Below the pieces are notes generated by a model. The model did no database searches. It was not told where the DNA came from and saw only the letters and a program-made list of their open reading frames with translations. The position numbers and the translations under genes were made by a program. Shown in pieces: positions 43,859-56,163 of a DNA stretch of 64,000 bases. Position 1 is the stretch's first letter; every line of letters begins with the position of its first letter. The stretch spans positions 1,364,001-1,428,000 of the forward strand of contig PYIU01000006.1 of NCBI GenBank assembly GCA_003415625.1. The letters run 5' to 3'. This stretch comes from Aquanectria penicillioides. Taxonomy: Eukaryota; Ascomycota; Sordariomycetes; Hypocreales; Nectriaceae.

Positions 43859-45004
43859 TCATTTCTCGGCGGGGGGCCATTTTCTTGGCGGCAGAATATA
43901 AGCCAGCCTGGGCTTTTCTACTGACGCGTTTTCAAGATTCGAGAAATTTGACATGGAGACCGGGGTTGCAGGCAGTTCAATTGGACTGGAAGGATCGCGA
44001 TACACCGGAACTTCATATATCGAAGGTGACGAAAAGTCGGCCGTGCTTGGTGTGGCGATGAGTTTATCCTTTGGGCCTCTTGTAATAAACTTATCATTGG
44101 GGCCCCTTGTGATTCGGAGCTGTCGTGTAGTCCCTGGAGAAGACCAATAGGCCCACGATTCGGCGCTTGGGCTCTTTTGGAGGACGTATCTGTCGGGTCT
44201 CCTCCGAAACCATCTTATCCAAGCAAAGATGCCGAGGCCTGCTACACCACAGACCCCAACAATAGTGCCCACTACCACCACACCTGCGGAGCTGATATTG
44301 CTGGAACCAGTACCCTTGTTATCCGATTGTTTGTTTGAGCTGGATGTCTCGGTGGCAGCAAGGGAAGTTGCCACGGTCGGGCCTGGAAGAATAGCGTCGG
44401 GAACCACAGTCGTCGTCTGCGTCGGTTGGGTATTTGTAGAACTGGGAGCAGAGGTGGAAGTTGCCGTAGCAGCAGCTGTAGTTGAAGACGTAGAAAGGAG
44501 ATAGTCGTAGTGTGTTTGGTCCTCGTCAAGCACACACAAATTGTCTTTCTCGCATAGGTATCCGAAGGGACAGCAATTGGACCCGCACTTCACCATATCT
44601 TTGTCGGTTGCAGTGGTTTGGATGGACGAGTTTGGGAATTTGTAGGGATCTTGATGCTCGGCGCCACAGACAATAGGTGAGATGCGTTCACAATTAGCAC
44701 CTTCGGGACAGCAGACGATAGTGGTATTGGAAGCGAGGATCAGGCAGTCAGTGTCGCTGGGACAGCACAGGTCATTTCGAACTGCGCTGCCACACTGTAC
44801 GCGACCCTTGGTAGGGCAGTTTGACGAGTCCACGCGAGCAAAGAGCCCTGTGGATATTCTCGGTGATCTTCCAAGTGGTGGCGACTCTTGTGTCAGGCGG
44901 AGCACCTCTACCGCGGCGGAGGAAGCTGGGGAGAGGAGAAAGAAAACTACCAGGAAGAAAGCCATGGTGAAGATTCCATCGCGAGGCAGCAACAAAGAAG
45001 CCAT
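43859..45004 (-). CDS. Cysteine-rich, Ser/Thr-rich single-pass membrane protein
   Basis: Single exon, 381 residues, no intron. Residues 1-30 form a signal peptide (AFFLVVFFLLSPASSAA). The outer part has Cys pairs in a repeated pattern (VQCGS, DLCCPSDTDCLIL, VCCPEGANC, VKCGSNCCPFGYLCEKDNLC), then a Ser/Thr/Ala-rich stalk likely to be O-glycosylated, then one membrane helix (VVVVGTIVGVCGVAGLGIFA) and a basic stop (WIRWFRRR). The cytosolic tail holds two near copies of ITRGPNDKF/ITRGPKDKL. The layout resembles fungal wall-stress sensors of the Mid2/WSC type, but no WSC domain is present. I cannot name a family; a surface role is inference. Confidence 0.8.
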   Translation of the reverse strand: MASLLLPRDGIFTMAFFLVVFFLLSPASSAAVEVLRLTQESPPLGRSPRISTGLFARVDSSNCPTKGRVQCGSAVRNDLCCPSDTDCLILASNTTIVCCPEGANCERISPIVCGAEHQDPYKFPNSSIQTTATDKDMVKCGSNCCPFGYLCEKDNLCVLDEDQTHYDYLLSTSSTTAAATATSTSAPSSTNTQPTQTTTVVPDAILPGPTVATSLAATETSSSNKQSDNKGTGSSNISSAGVVVVGTIVGVCGVAGLGIFAWIRWFRRRPDRYVLQKSPSAESWAYWSSPGTTRQLRITRGPNDKFITRGPKDKLIATPSTADFSSPSIYEVPVYRDPSSPIELPATPVSMSNFSNLENASVEKPRLAYILPPRKWPPAEK

Positions 45005-45929
45005 GATGACTCAACATGGAGCAAACAAGAAGAATGAGATGAATAAGAACACGACGAAGAATAGGAAAAGGAAGAGTAGAAGAGCAAGAGGAAGACGGCC
45101 CAAGAAAAGAGAAAAGAGACGAGGAGGAAAGACCAAGGGAGGCTCTCTTGCAGACGCCTCATAGCAGCTTTGGCGATAATAAAGGCTCACGAGCAGTAGA
45201 GCCTTGTCCACCACGATGCCTATGGCTGTTGGTTGTCCATACTTGGAGCATGCTTGTCTGCGTGTTGGTTGGGGATAGCACCACTTACACCAGCCTTAAG
45301 ACGCGGATCGCGGCGCGGCGCCAATCACGGAGTCAAGCTAGGCGCGGCGGCGACAACTCATGCATGGGTGTACCTGAGTCCGACAGCTAGCGGATGCAGC
45401 CAAGAGAGGAGTGTCTGGGTCAGTCCCAGAGCCTTGGAACCACGGCGACGTTGTGAGTGACGGAGCAGGCTGGGAGCCTTGGGCCTGCCATCGGCGGCCG
45501 GTACGGAGGCGAGGTGGGCGCTTAAAGTAGTGGGGGGAGCAGGCCATCATTGGAAGACGGCACGGCCACGTCTGCAGGCGGGAGAGGTCCGAGCAAGTCG
45601 TATGGGAGGGTGGATGGCAGCTTGAGCACGGGTGACGCGAGAGGACGAAGCGAGAGCCGGCGACATGATTGACCGCTTGGCCAAGGTAAGGTGAGGGAGA
45701 AGAAGGAGAAGACGAGAGGCGGGGAATGGGCGAGAGCAGAAGCATGCCCAACAATGAAGTGCCCCCGCGTGCAGTTGCAGTTGCAGTTGAAGTTGTCGCT
45801 GCGCCTGTCTGAGGCGAGCAAGGATGGCACTGGCCAGAGCCCAATTGCCATTTTTGGAGGTGACAGGCACTGGCAAGCGACGATGGAGGGGCAGCCGTTG
45901 CCAAGTTAGTGAGCTGCCGTGCGCTAACT

Positions 45930-45970
45930 TTCTAACTCGGATGCTAACTCGGGTGCTAACTCGGGTGCTA
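45930..45970. repeat. Tandem TGCTAACTCGGG repeat
   Basis: Two exact 12-base copies (45942-45953, 45954-45965) with a degenerate copy before and a partial copy after. Each holds CTAAC, the fungal branch-site word. Confidence 0.8.
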
Positions 45971-46222
45971 GACGCCCAAGGGACACCACACCCCGCTCCC
46001 TCGAAAATGGAGGGGTTGAAGAGCCTGGGAGGCGGCATCTACTGCACCCACGAGACGCGACGAGAGGGGACAAGACGAGACGAGACCGGACTGGGCAGGG
46101 TATGTGGTGGCTCCATGTTTCTGTGTTTCGTTTTTGTCGCCCAACGACTACGGATAGGCGCAGGCCATACCAACACGCTGGAGCCGAAGGAGGATTCAGG
46201 TGCTGCACCACATGAGACACAA

Positions 46223-46245
46223 GGCCACGGCCACGGCCACGGCCG
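46223..46245. repeat. GGCCAC hexamer array
   Basis: Nearly four GGCCAC units in a row. Confidence 0.85.
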
Positions 46246-46671
46246 CTCGGGGGAGGCCAAGATGAAGGGGGAAACGTGCAGTCATCGCCGCCAACTTGGG
46301 TTCCGCGGAGAGCGGCCCTGGGCAGAAGCCGGTACCTGCAGCTGATTACGTACCTGATTTGGGTGCAAAGCCCAATGCCATGTGAAGCAGAGGAGTAAGT
46401 AAGTCACGCCCACCTGATATGTCAACATCTTGCTCGGCCTCACGGGTTACAATCGGAAGCAGAGTGGATGCGATAATCGGGGACCCGTTCTGCCGAGGTC
46501 TTGATGAACCATTGGCCCGCACCCAGAACACAAGAGGAGGGGATCCAAGCTTTCATCACCGCAAAGAAACAAACACCAGCCAGAGTTCCTCAATTGCAAT
46601 TCCTAGATCATTAAGCCGGCATACGCGACCATTGCAGTCCTCGTTTCTACCATACCAGCTCTTCTGTGACA

Positions 46672-48706
46672 ATGATCGGCCGCCTCGGTGTTGTGCATCG
46701 TTCAACTTCCTCAAGGTATGCCATCCCCACCCAACCCCCCAATAACAGACATCGACTCGCTCCCGCCCGTGTCCGTGCCTGTGCCTGTGCAGGCCATTGA
46801 TTCCCTTTATTCCCAGGATGAAGTGGGCTAAGCTTAACATTGGGTGATTCATAGCGCCTCTTTGTTGGGCCGATCTGCGGCCTCGACCGTCCGTTCGACC
46901 CGACGTCGCAACGTTGTGGCCTCCTTCAGGGCCAACATCTCAGAAAGACGATGGGCATCTAGCGATAGAACCGTGGCGCTTTCTCGAGATTCTAAAATCA
47001 GCCTTGCAAAGAACCAGGCCGGGCAGCCTGTTCATCGAACCTTGTGAGTCCCATGTCAAGACCTGCATGTCTGAGCCTGTTACTGAACTGATCTCCTGTC
47101 TTACAGCCCCAATCTCTGGCTACGGTAAGGACGCACCCACACGCCCACATGCACGCGCGCGCGCGCACAGCCTTTTTGTTTGGACGAAATATTTATCAGA
47201 TCTATTAGAGATAACTGCCAGTGTACCAAATGTGTAAACCAGGATACCCGACAACGCAATTTTGACACCTTTCAGGTTTTGCCCCTCACCTTGTCAGAAA
47301 AGCCCACATGCTCATTCATCAGTGTAGTTGCCGGAAGATATCCACCCAGTCAGATTTTCAGAGACCCGGGAGCATCTGGAAGTTCAATGTGCGCCCTTCT
47401 AATCCCAGTCCTACACTACGATGCTTGTCTAACTATTTCCAGGGTCTGATTCTCACAACAGCCAGCACCCGTGGTCGTGGCTGGAAAGTTGGTTTGACGG
47501 TGGCTATGCTGAGCAATTCGGGCAAGACCAGTAAGTGAACCACACCATTGAGTTATCCTATCCATGCGACGTCGCAACTAATGACTTAGCCCCGGGCCCT
47601 TTGGATTCGAGCATTGCAACCTCGCCCCCCGAGGTACCATTCGATGCTGTGATGAGCGGATCCAGCGAGAAGGGCATGGCCGACTTGACTAAAAACATTG
47701 TAATTCAATGATGTCCTCACAAAAATTGCGGCATAATTTTGACTTTCAATAGTGGGTTCATGGATTCAGCTTCGTTGTCGACACTCCTCCAACCCCAGAG
47801 GCCACTGAGGCGCTTCTTGGCAAGGTTGGTCCAATCCGAACAACCCACTATGGTGGCTTCTACGACTTTATCCCCGACCTTGCTCTTGCAGATACTGCCT
47901 ATACCAACCTCGCCCTCCCAGCTCATACCGACACCACATACTTCACTGAACCCGCTGGCTTGCAGGCATTCCACCTGCTTTCACACACCCCTCCTCCAAA
48001 TGCGAAACCTGCCGACGACACCTTGGGTGGCCAGTCACTGCTGGTTGATGGATTCAACGCAGCAAAGATCTTGCAAAAGGAGTCTCCAGACGCGTATGAA
48101 ATACTTAAATCTACCAGAGTCCCTTGGCATGCGAGTGGAAACGCTGGCATTGCTATTGTGCCTGACCAAACATACCCCGTCATCGAACAAAATGGTGATG
48201 AGTTGGCCAAGGTTCGCTGGAACAATGATGACCGCGGCATATTGAATGTGTATGAGGCATCGAAGTGGTACAGCGCTGCTCGCAAGTGGAACGCGATTCT
48301 GAAGCGCCAGACGAGTAAATACTGGTTCCAGCTTACACCTGGCCGCGTCGTCAGTGAGTTTTTCTATTGGCTCCAACCAACCCCCTATCATGTCGTGTTC
48401 GAGGATGCCGACTAAGTGCCCCTGCAGTCTTTGACAATTGGCGTGTTCTCCACGGAAGAGCCGCCTTCGAGGGTATTCGTCGCATCTGCGGAGCGTATAG
48501 TAAGTATATTCCAACTTGGACGGGCCCAGATAAGCTTAGGATTACTTATGTATCATTCGACAGTTCCTCGCGATGACTTTGTTTCACGCTACCGCGAGAC
48601 AAACTTCCCGCACGAAGCTGTTCTAGGACGAAACCTGAACTTGAGGTCGCGATCGCTGCCCTCATTGGATGAGACTGAGGTGACAGCTATCACACAGGCA
48701 CCATAA
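46672..48706 (+). CDS. Trimethyllysine dioxygenase, carnitine biosynthesis
   Basis: 2-oxoglutarate/Fe(II) enzyme that hydroxylates trimethyllysine, the first step of carnitine synthesis, probably in mitochondria (Arg/Ser-rich N-terminus ending near RRWASSD). Ten exons: 46672-46715, 46855-47043, 47107-47124 (18 bases), 47209-47275, 47328-47388, 47443-47530, 47590-47699, 47753-48353, 48428-48499, 48564-48706. The N-terminal zinc-type domain reads RDNCQCTKCVNQDTRQRNFD and ends HPWSWLESWF. The dioxygenase core has YGGFYDF, AHTDTTYF (iron His and Asp) and NWRVLHGRAAFEGIRR (second His, 2-oxoglutarate Arg). Between exons 6 and 7 the phase does not match: the sum of exons is one base over a multiple of three, so one base too many or two too few. 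TSPPEVPFDAVM in exon 7 is clearly in frame. The closely related gamma-butyrobetaine hydroxylase is the main alternative. Confidence 0.87.
47150..47168. repeat. GC dinucleotide repeat in an intron
   Basis: GCACGCGCGCGCGCGCACA lies within the third intron of the trimethyllysine dioxygenase gene. Confidence 0.8.
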
Positions 48707-49686
48707 AAGTCTGTGTCAAATCACGGAAGGATTTGATCGCATTATATTTCAAGGGCATCCATAGCATGTAAACCATAGCACGTTGACGGACCTTGGATAG
48801 TGTGGTCTTGGCGCCATGACTGTGACTGGAGCTGCAATCATATTTCTGTACTCAGAGTCGTGAGGGATAACCGACAACCGGTGCCGCTATAGTTGCGAAA
48901 ATATTAAATTGTCAGGAAGATCAAGTCAAAATGTCTCCGTCAACCTACTTATCCACTTGTGCAAAGAGTGCCTTAGCCAGCACACCTACCCTGTACTCCG
49001 AACTTGCCCTTTCCGTTCATCCAGCGAAGGATGACTGATGGTGGGGAAACCCTGGAGTCTATGGTCGACTCTTACAGGCGAAACCCGGACTCTCGGGTAG
49101 TTTTCTAGGTTGTGAGAGGTTCGCAGAACCGGAAAACGGCCGGGCCGAGTTGTATTCGGGGACAGCTTGGGACGCGGGGACCCTTGTTTGCAACGTGCTG
49201 AACGAGACGTAAAACCTCTAAATAGGCCGTTTGCCTTGAGATCCAGCAGCTATGACGCAGCTGACAGGTCTCGGAAGGCACCCGAGGGGCTGATGGGTGT
49301 GTCAAGGGGGTGACGTGTGGATTCGTGTTTGCGGTGCTTCTTGACTTAAACACCCGTACCCACATCTTTCGTGCACTTACAGCCAGAGGCCACGAAACGG
49401 GGCGTATACCAGGCACTGCTCTACGTAATCATCTAGCTAGCACGATTAATAGCTCAGGCCGAAACGTGTAGTTCTAGGCTTCAAGCGAGCTTCGAAGGAA
49501 GGTATCACTATAAAAGATAGCCATGAGCGTGCATGTCAAAGTTACTCGCTTCTTCTATCAGGAAGCCTTTCCCCATCCGCCCCCCCAGATCATCTGCCAC
49601 CCCAGTTTCATACTCTGAAGGGGCCATATCTTTACTGAAATTTACGTCGTACTACACCCGAAGAAAATCAATCTAACTTGATCATT
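48707..49686. other. Gene-free stretch before the short-chain reductase
   Basis: Nearly 1 kb without a supported gene. It ends in the promoter of the reductase, with a TATA box at 49509-49516. Confidence 0.5.
49509..49516 (+). promoter_or_regulatory. TATA box of the short-chain reductase gene
   Basis: TATAAAAG about 170 bases upstream of the ATG at 49687, followed by a pyrimidine-rich leader. Confidence 0.55.
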
Positions 49687-50733
<1,047 letters not shown>

Positions 50734-52584
50734 GTTCGCTGAGAATTATGCTTGGTTTAATCTACTGAGCACTTTATCGATGGCACAGTTGAAATGCGAC
50801 TGTCAGACTTGAGCCCTGACCCCTTGCGAGATTCGCCGCGCACATGGATATGATTCCTGTACAGAGACCGTTGGATGTGCGTAGGCATGCGGACCAACCG
50901 ATTCGCATGTGAGAGTGCAGTGCATGTAGCCAGAAGTTGTCACACGATCACTTACCTGGCAATAATGGATTGGTGAATTCCACAACGGCATGACAGTGCT
51001 TGTAACAAGAGAGTAGGAGCTGTAGTCGGAGATAATGAGGCGACAAAGTCATCTAGTCTAGGCACCACCGCTCGAAAGAAGAATGATTTTCATCAAGGAT
51101 CGATCACACGGGAGGTGACAATTGGGTGGCGGCCTCTTTTGGCGCAAATAATTATGGAGAGAAAGATGGAGAAACAAAATGGTAGGGCACGGATGAGACA
51201 CGGGTGATGGAGCTCGTTTAGATCTGAATCGTGGGAATGAATCCAAGACATTTCGCAATGGATGCGCAGTAAAAAAGAAAGAAAGAAAGAAAAAAAAAAG
51301 AATGCGGGAGCAGGCTTGTCTGTGGTTCTGGATCAAAAGTTGGGCTGCCACTGTTGTTCCAGTGCAAAATGGGGGTTGGTGTTGGCGCCGAGGACGTGGG
51401 GCAGCGCAGAAGTCAAAGGTCACACAGGTGACGGAGACAGCCCCTCATCGCGCTCCATCTGATCGACCGAATTAAAGGAGACACCTAATTTTATCGCTTG
51501 AGGCTAGGATAGCACGACGAACCCACATTACACGAGAGGCAAACTCCCGGCATGCACCAATGCTCCCCTCGTTTCGGTAGCTTGTGAGCAAATAACGGGA
51601 TTACCTGCGCGAACGAACCATGGGGAAACCCCCTGAGTCCCAATGCAAATTGCGGCGTGCTGCACAAGAAAGGCAAGAAAGGCGAGGCCGCCACTCACAA
51701 AATGAGGGGCAACTCCGGCCTCCTCTATCCCCTCCTCCATCCCCTCCTCTATCCTCTATCGAGGCCGACACTCGTCACCAAGAAGAACCACAGCGGCTGG
51801 GTCCAATGCCCATGTGGCTTGGCATGTGGCTTAATTGCTGATGGATGTCGAGAAAGGGGACTGGGCTGGGACAGGAGTCGAGGTCGGCGATTACCATCCA
51901 TCTGCGTGGTCCACGCAGCGCCCCAGGGACCGGTCGCTGAGAACAGCATTGGTGATGGAATCCCCTGTATTTCGCATCCTGTGGACAAATAAGAAGAAAA
52001 AAAAAATGGAGAGAATCCTCGGTGGACACGCGAGTTGAAGGGGAAGCAAACGAGAGCTGGGGATCGCCAGCCCCCTGATTGGGCCAAGCACACCACCCCA
52101 GAAAGCAGCAGCTGGAATCCTCAGGTGAGATGAGGTACCTCTGTTTGCCAAGTAAAGTACCCCGCCACCAACCCGCGCTGTGCTCGCTACCTGATGCCCC
52201 CCTCCACGCTACCCCCTCGTACTTTAGATTTCCAGCGCTCTCCCGCCGCCACCACCCTACCTCCCACCCAGCCCGCCCCGTAGCCCGCCCGCTCGCACTC
52301 TCACCTAAGACCTTCGCCCAAAGCCGACTCCCAACTTCCTCTCTCCTTGTCAGCCCTATCTCGCAACGTTCTCTCTTCACAACTCTCTCCCCCTCTCCCC
52401 CTCCCCCCGACACGCGCTCCTCTTACGTTCGTCGCCCGCCGCGCCCCGTTGCTGTCCATCACCTCTCCTCTCCAGGCCTCGCGACGCCCGCTTCGACGCA
52501 GCTGATCCCGCTGTCTCACCGCCGCCGGCTCGGCCATCTCTCTTCTTCTTTCCATCCCGCTCCCCTCTTAACCGCCCACGCATC
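50734..52584. other. Long 5' region of calcineurin A
   Basis: About 1.85 kb with no supported separate gene. The last 400 bases (52200-52584) are strongly C/T-rich, as in long 5' leaders of fungal regulatory genes. A GAAA/A-run occurs at 51275-51300. Confidence 0.5.
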
Positions 52585-54526
52585 ATGGACTCCGAAGGCG
52601 AGGCCAACGCTCCCTCGGGCGCGTCCTCCCCTGAGGATCGTCGCAACGTCCAGGTCGACAACGCCATCCGTGCGATTCAGGAGAAAAAGCCCGTCCCCGA
52701 GATCGACTTCACCATCCATACTATGGAAGATGGCACCCAGGTCAGCACCATGGAGCGCGTGTGCAAAGGTGCGTGAGATATCCCCTCCATTGTCGAACTC
52801 GACCCCACCGTCGCCAACAATCCAACTTTGGTTTTTTTGCGTTCACGACCCCTTCTTGGCCTTGACTCTGCCTCCTCTGCACATTTCAAACCATGACGAT
52901 GCTGTCTCAAACAAAAAATGGAACCCATCTTGGCTAACCCCACTGCTCTCTTGCTCTCCAGATGTCCAAGCCCCCGCCATGTTGAAGCCCACCGACGAGC
53001 AGTTCTTCGAGGACGAAACTCAATCCAAGCCCGACATCACTTTCCTCAAGCAGCATTTCTATCGCGAGGGACGACTCACTGAGGAGCAGGCCCTTTGGAT
53101 CATTAACAAGGGTACTGAGCTCCTGCGCGCCGAGCCCAACCTGCTTGAGATGGATGCCCCCATCACCGTTTGCGGTGATGTCCACGGCCAGTACTATGAC
53201 TTGATGAAGCTCTTCGAGGTCGGCGGCGACCCTGCCGAGACCCGCTACCTCTTCCTCGGTGACTATGTCGATCGTGGTTACTTCAGTATTGAATGCGTGC
53301 TCTATCTCTGGTGTCTCAAGATCCACTATCCCAAGACCTTGTGGCTCCTCCGAGGAAACCACGAGTGTCGCCACTTGACGGACTACTTCACCTTTAAGCT
53401 TGAATGCAAGCACAAGTACTCCGAGGCCGTTTACGATGCCTGCATGGATTCCTTCTGCGCCCTTCCCCTCGCTGCCGTCATGAACAAGCAGTTCCTTTGC
53501 ATCCACGGAGGCCTGAGCCCCGAACTGCACACCCTCGATGATCTGCGGAGCGTGCGTTTTTATGCCCAATTTTGTTCCGAGAGAATTGGTTTTGAGCTAA
53601 CTGAGACTTAGATTGACCGTTTCCGAGAACCTCCCACTCAGGGTCTCATGTGCGATATTCTCTGGGCCGATCCTCTCGAAGACTTCGGTCAGGAAAAGAC
53701 CAGCGACTATTTCCTGCACAACCATGTCCGAGGCTGCTCATACTTCTTCTCTTACCCTGCTGCGTGCGCTTTCCTCGAGAAGAACAACCTGCTTTCCATC
53801 ATCCGAGCCCACGAAGCCCAAGACGCCGGTTACAGAATGTATCGTAAGACCCGAACCACTGGTTTCCCCAGTGTCATGACCATTTTCTCCGCTCCCAACT
53901 ATCTCGACGTCTACAACAACAAGGCCGCCGTTCTCAAGTACGAAAACAACGTCATGAACATCCGACAGTTCAACTGCACTCCTCACCCCTACTGGCTCCC
54001 CAACTTCATGGATGTTTTCACCTGGTCGTTGCCTTTCGTTGGAGAGAAGATCACCGACATGCTTATCGCCATTCTGAGCACATGCTCTGAGGAAGAACTC
54101 AAGGAAGATACCCCTTCGGCGGCCTCCCCTGGCCCCGCTTCGCCTTCTATCGTTAGTACTGCGGACCAGGAGTCGATCGAGTTTAAGAGACGAGCCATTA
54201 AGAACAAGATCCTTGCTATTGGTCGGTTGTCGCGAGTGTTCCAGGTCCTTCGCGAGGAGTCGGAGAAGGTTTCTGAGCTCAAGACAGTCTCTGGAGGAAG
54301 ACTGCCTGCTGGCACCCTCATGCTGGGTGCTGAGGGTTTGAAGAATGCCATTCACAACTTTGAGGACGCCCGTAAGGTTGATTTGCAGAACGAGAGACTG
54401 CCTCCTAGCCACGAGGAGGTGGCCAAGCACCAGGAGGAGGAGCGACAAACTGCACTGCAAAAGGCCGCAGAGGATGCTGCCAACGATACGAAGCTGCAGC
54501 AATTGTCTCGGAGACTGAGCACGTAA
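52585..54526 (+). CDS. Calcineurin A, serine/threonine phosphatase 2B catalytic subunit
   Basis: Ca2+/calmodulin-activated phosphatase that dephosphorylates Crz1-type factors and controls stress, wall and morphogenesis responses. Exons 52585-52768, 52962-53551 and 53612-54526 give 562 residues. The first intron is 193 bases, long for this genome. Phosphatase motifs are [32 protein letters not shown] and [11 protein letters not shown]. The calcineurin B-binding helix follows ([18 protein letters not shown]), then the calmodulin site ([20 protein letters not shown]) and the autoinhibitory region. The C-terminus is Glu/Gln/Ala-rich and probably coiled. The family is certain; regulation is known from the family. 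Confidence 0.96.
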
Positions 54527-55371
54527 GTGATTCTTCTAGCACGCTCAGATGTTAGAATGCTTTATTGACCTTCAGACAAAGCGATCGCAAGCACCGGCAA
54601 GCGCCACCTTCATGAGTTATGGCTGTATAGTAGCCTCTACGTCTTATAAGAACGTCGAGGGATGGAAAGTGGATGGCTTCATCGGTCGTGAATGAACGAC
54701 GCATGGCTCGTGTTGTGTGAGGTTGTCGATTTTTTATCTCTTTCACTGTGATGATCGAGTCGCAGGTCGCTGCCAGGCCAGGACCCAGACTCGACACCCA
54801 CAACAGGGTGCAACATTGAGGTGGATGATGATGGTGATGCTTGGGCGCTAGAAACCGCAGACAGCGTTGGACATATTGTCTAGAAGCCGCCAGACCACTC
54901 ACGATTCGCAGTCGGCGATGCACCTTAATGAATATATGAACAAGATTGGGGCGGGTTCAAGATGTATATGTGACCAAAGTCTTTATCATTATTGCCAATG
55001 TGGAATTGTTACATCGCTTTATAACATTGCATTTTTTCATAAATGGGAAGTGAGATTACTTAAGGCTCTGGTATCTCGTCACCAGTCTATTTTCATTGCC
55101 TTTTTGCCACAGCTGGTTCTCGGATTGGTCTCATCGCTCAAATCACTGATGAGAATCGATCCGACACCGTTGCCTTAGACAGATTTCAATCGTCCGCTGC
55201 AGTCAAACCATAAACAAGGTCCGGACCATTAGTGAAGAAGGGCTGGAAGAGTACATTTCGTCGGGTAATGTTCAAATCATCGCCCAACGTAGGCCTGATC
55301 CAATCCGCAACTCTTTTGCGTCGAGTAGGTAACCCAGAGTGAGGTCAGTAAAGACTCGACTAGCCAGTGCT
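54527..55371. other. Convergent 3' region between calcineurin A and the chaperone gene
   Basis: About 850 bases with no supported gene. It includes a short GATGATGATGGTGATG stretch near 54824-54839. Confidence 0.5.
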
Positions 55372-55877
55372 TCATAGAACTTTCTGGATGAGTTCGATGA
55401 GATCGTAGAAAGCTTCACGGCTTTTGTCAATCTTAACCAATCCCAGCCCCACAACCAGTATTCGGCGATCATCGGGAGATCTTAGCGATATGAAGCTGGC
55501 AATCTGGGCCGCGTAAAGTTGTCCCAAAGTTTCGCGATCCTCACCGCCGCCGCCGAACAGAGTCGTGGGGGTAAGATGGATTGAGGGGAGAAGCCCCTTG
55601 TCAGCACCAGGCAAGGTCATATCCACGGTGCCAGCAGCAGACCCTGTCAACGGAACTTGAACCTGGATACATTGTAAGTGAGGAATAATGCTAGCGCAGT
55701 GAAGGAGGAGTTTACCCATTGTGAGAGACGACCTTCTTGGGAGACGGTGATGAGAATCTTGTCAGAGAAGCTCGTGGAAGTTACTTCGGTGGCGACCGCG
55801 TCGACAAGGCCGACTACTCCGGACGCTTGCCGCATGGGTGCGGGGAAGGAATCTTCTCTGACGTCGGGGACCTCCAT
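55372..55877 (-). CDS. Proteasome assembly chaperone 3-like protein
   Basis: Small chaperone of the PAC3/PSMG3 type that pairs with PAC4 to assemble the 20S alpha ring. Exons 55877-55716 and 55662-55372, with a 53-base intron at 55663-55715, give 150 residues. The segments SFSDKILITVSQEGRLSQW, VQVPLTGS, LTPTTLFGG and SRSPDDRRILVVGLGL-like sequence (RSPDDRRILVVGLGLVKID here) carry the strand and helix pattern of the family; the length also fits. The start is the ATG at 55877 (MEVPDVRED). It is divergent from the DHR1 gene, 286 bases apart. The yeast counterparts are weakly similar, so I give no gene symbol. Confidence 0.8.
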
Positions 55878-56163
55878 TTTGGGAGCTGATTTACCCGTTT
55901 CTGCGAGAAGTGTTGAAGAGAGCTCTCGAGGCCAACGGAGACGATGAGACGCTGGGTGGAGATGCGACCTGCCCCACCACCCCGCACTAGGCCCAAAACG
56001 GATTGAGATTCTGGCGGTGGCCAGCGGCACTATTTCTCCAATCCCAAAATTTCATGAAAGCCCATGGCCACCAACTCTCATGACAACTATTTTGCGACGT
56101 GCTGGCCGCCTCGTTGAAAACTCAAGGGGCTAAGCCAATTACCACATACGAAAGCCGCTCATC

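Larger units (their letters stand above)
45005..46671. other. Gene-free stretch with short tandem repeats
   Basis: About 1.7 kb between divergent genes without a supported coding frame. It carries purine-rich DNA (45030-45145), a TGCTAACTCGGG repeat (45930-45970) and a GGCCAC hexamer array (46223-46245). Confidence 0.5.

Noticed and set aside
53738..54502. 254-codon frame antisense to calcineurin A
   Set aside because: Shadow of a strongly conserved coding exon.
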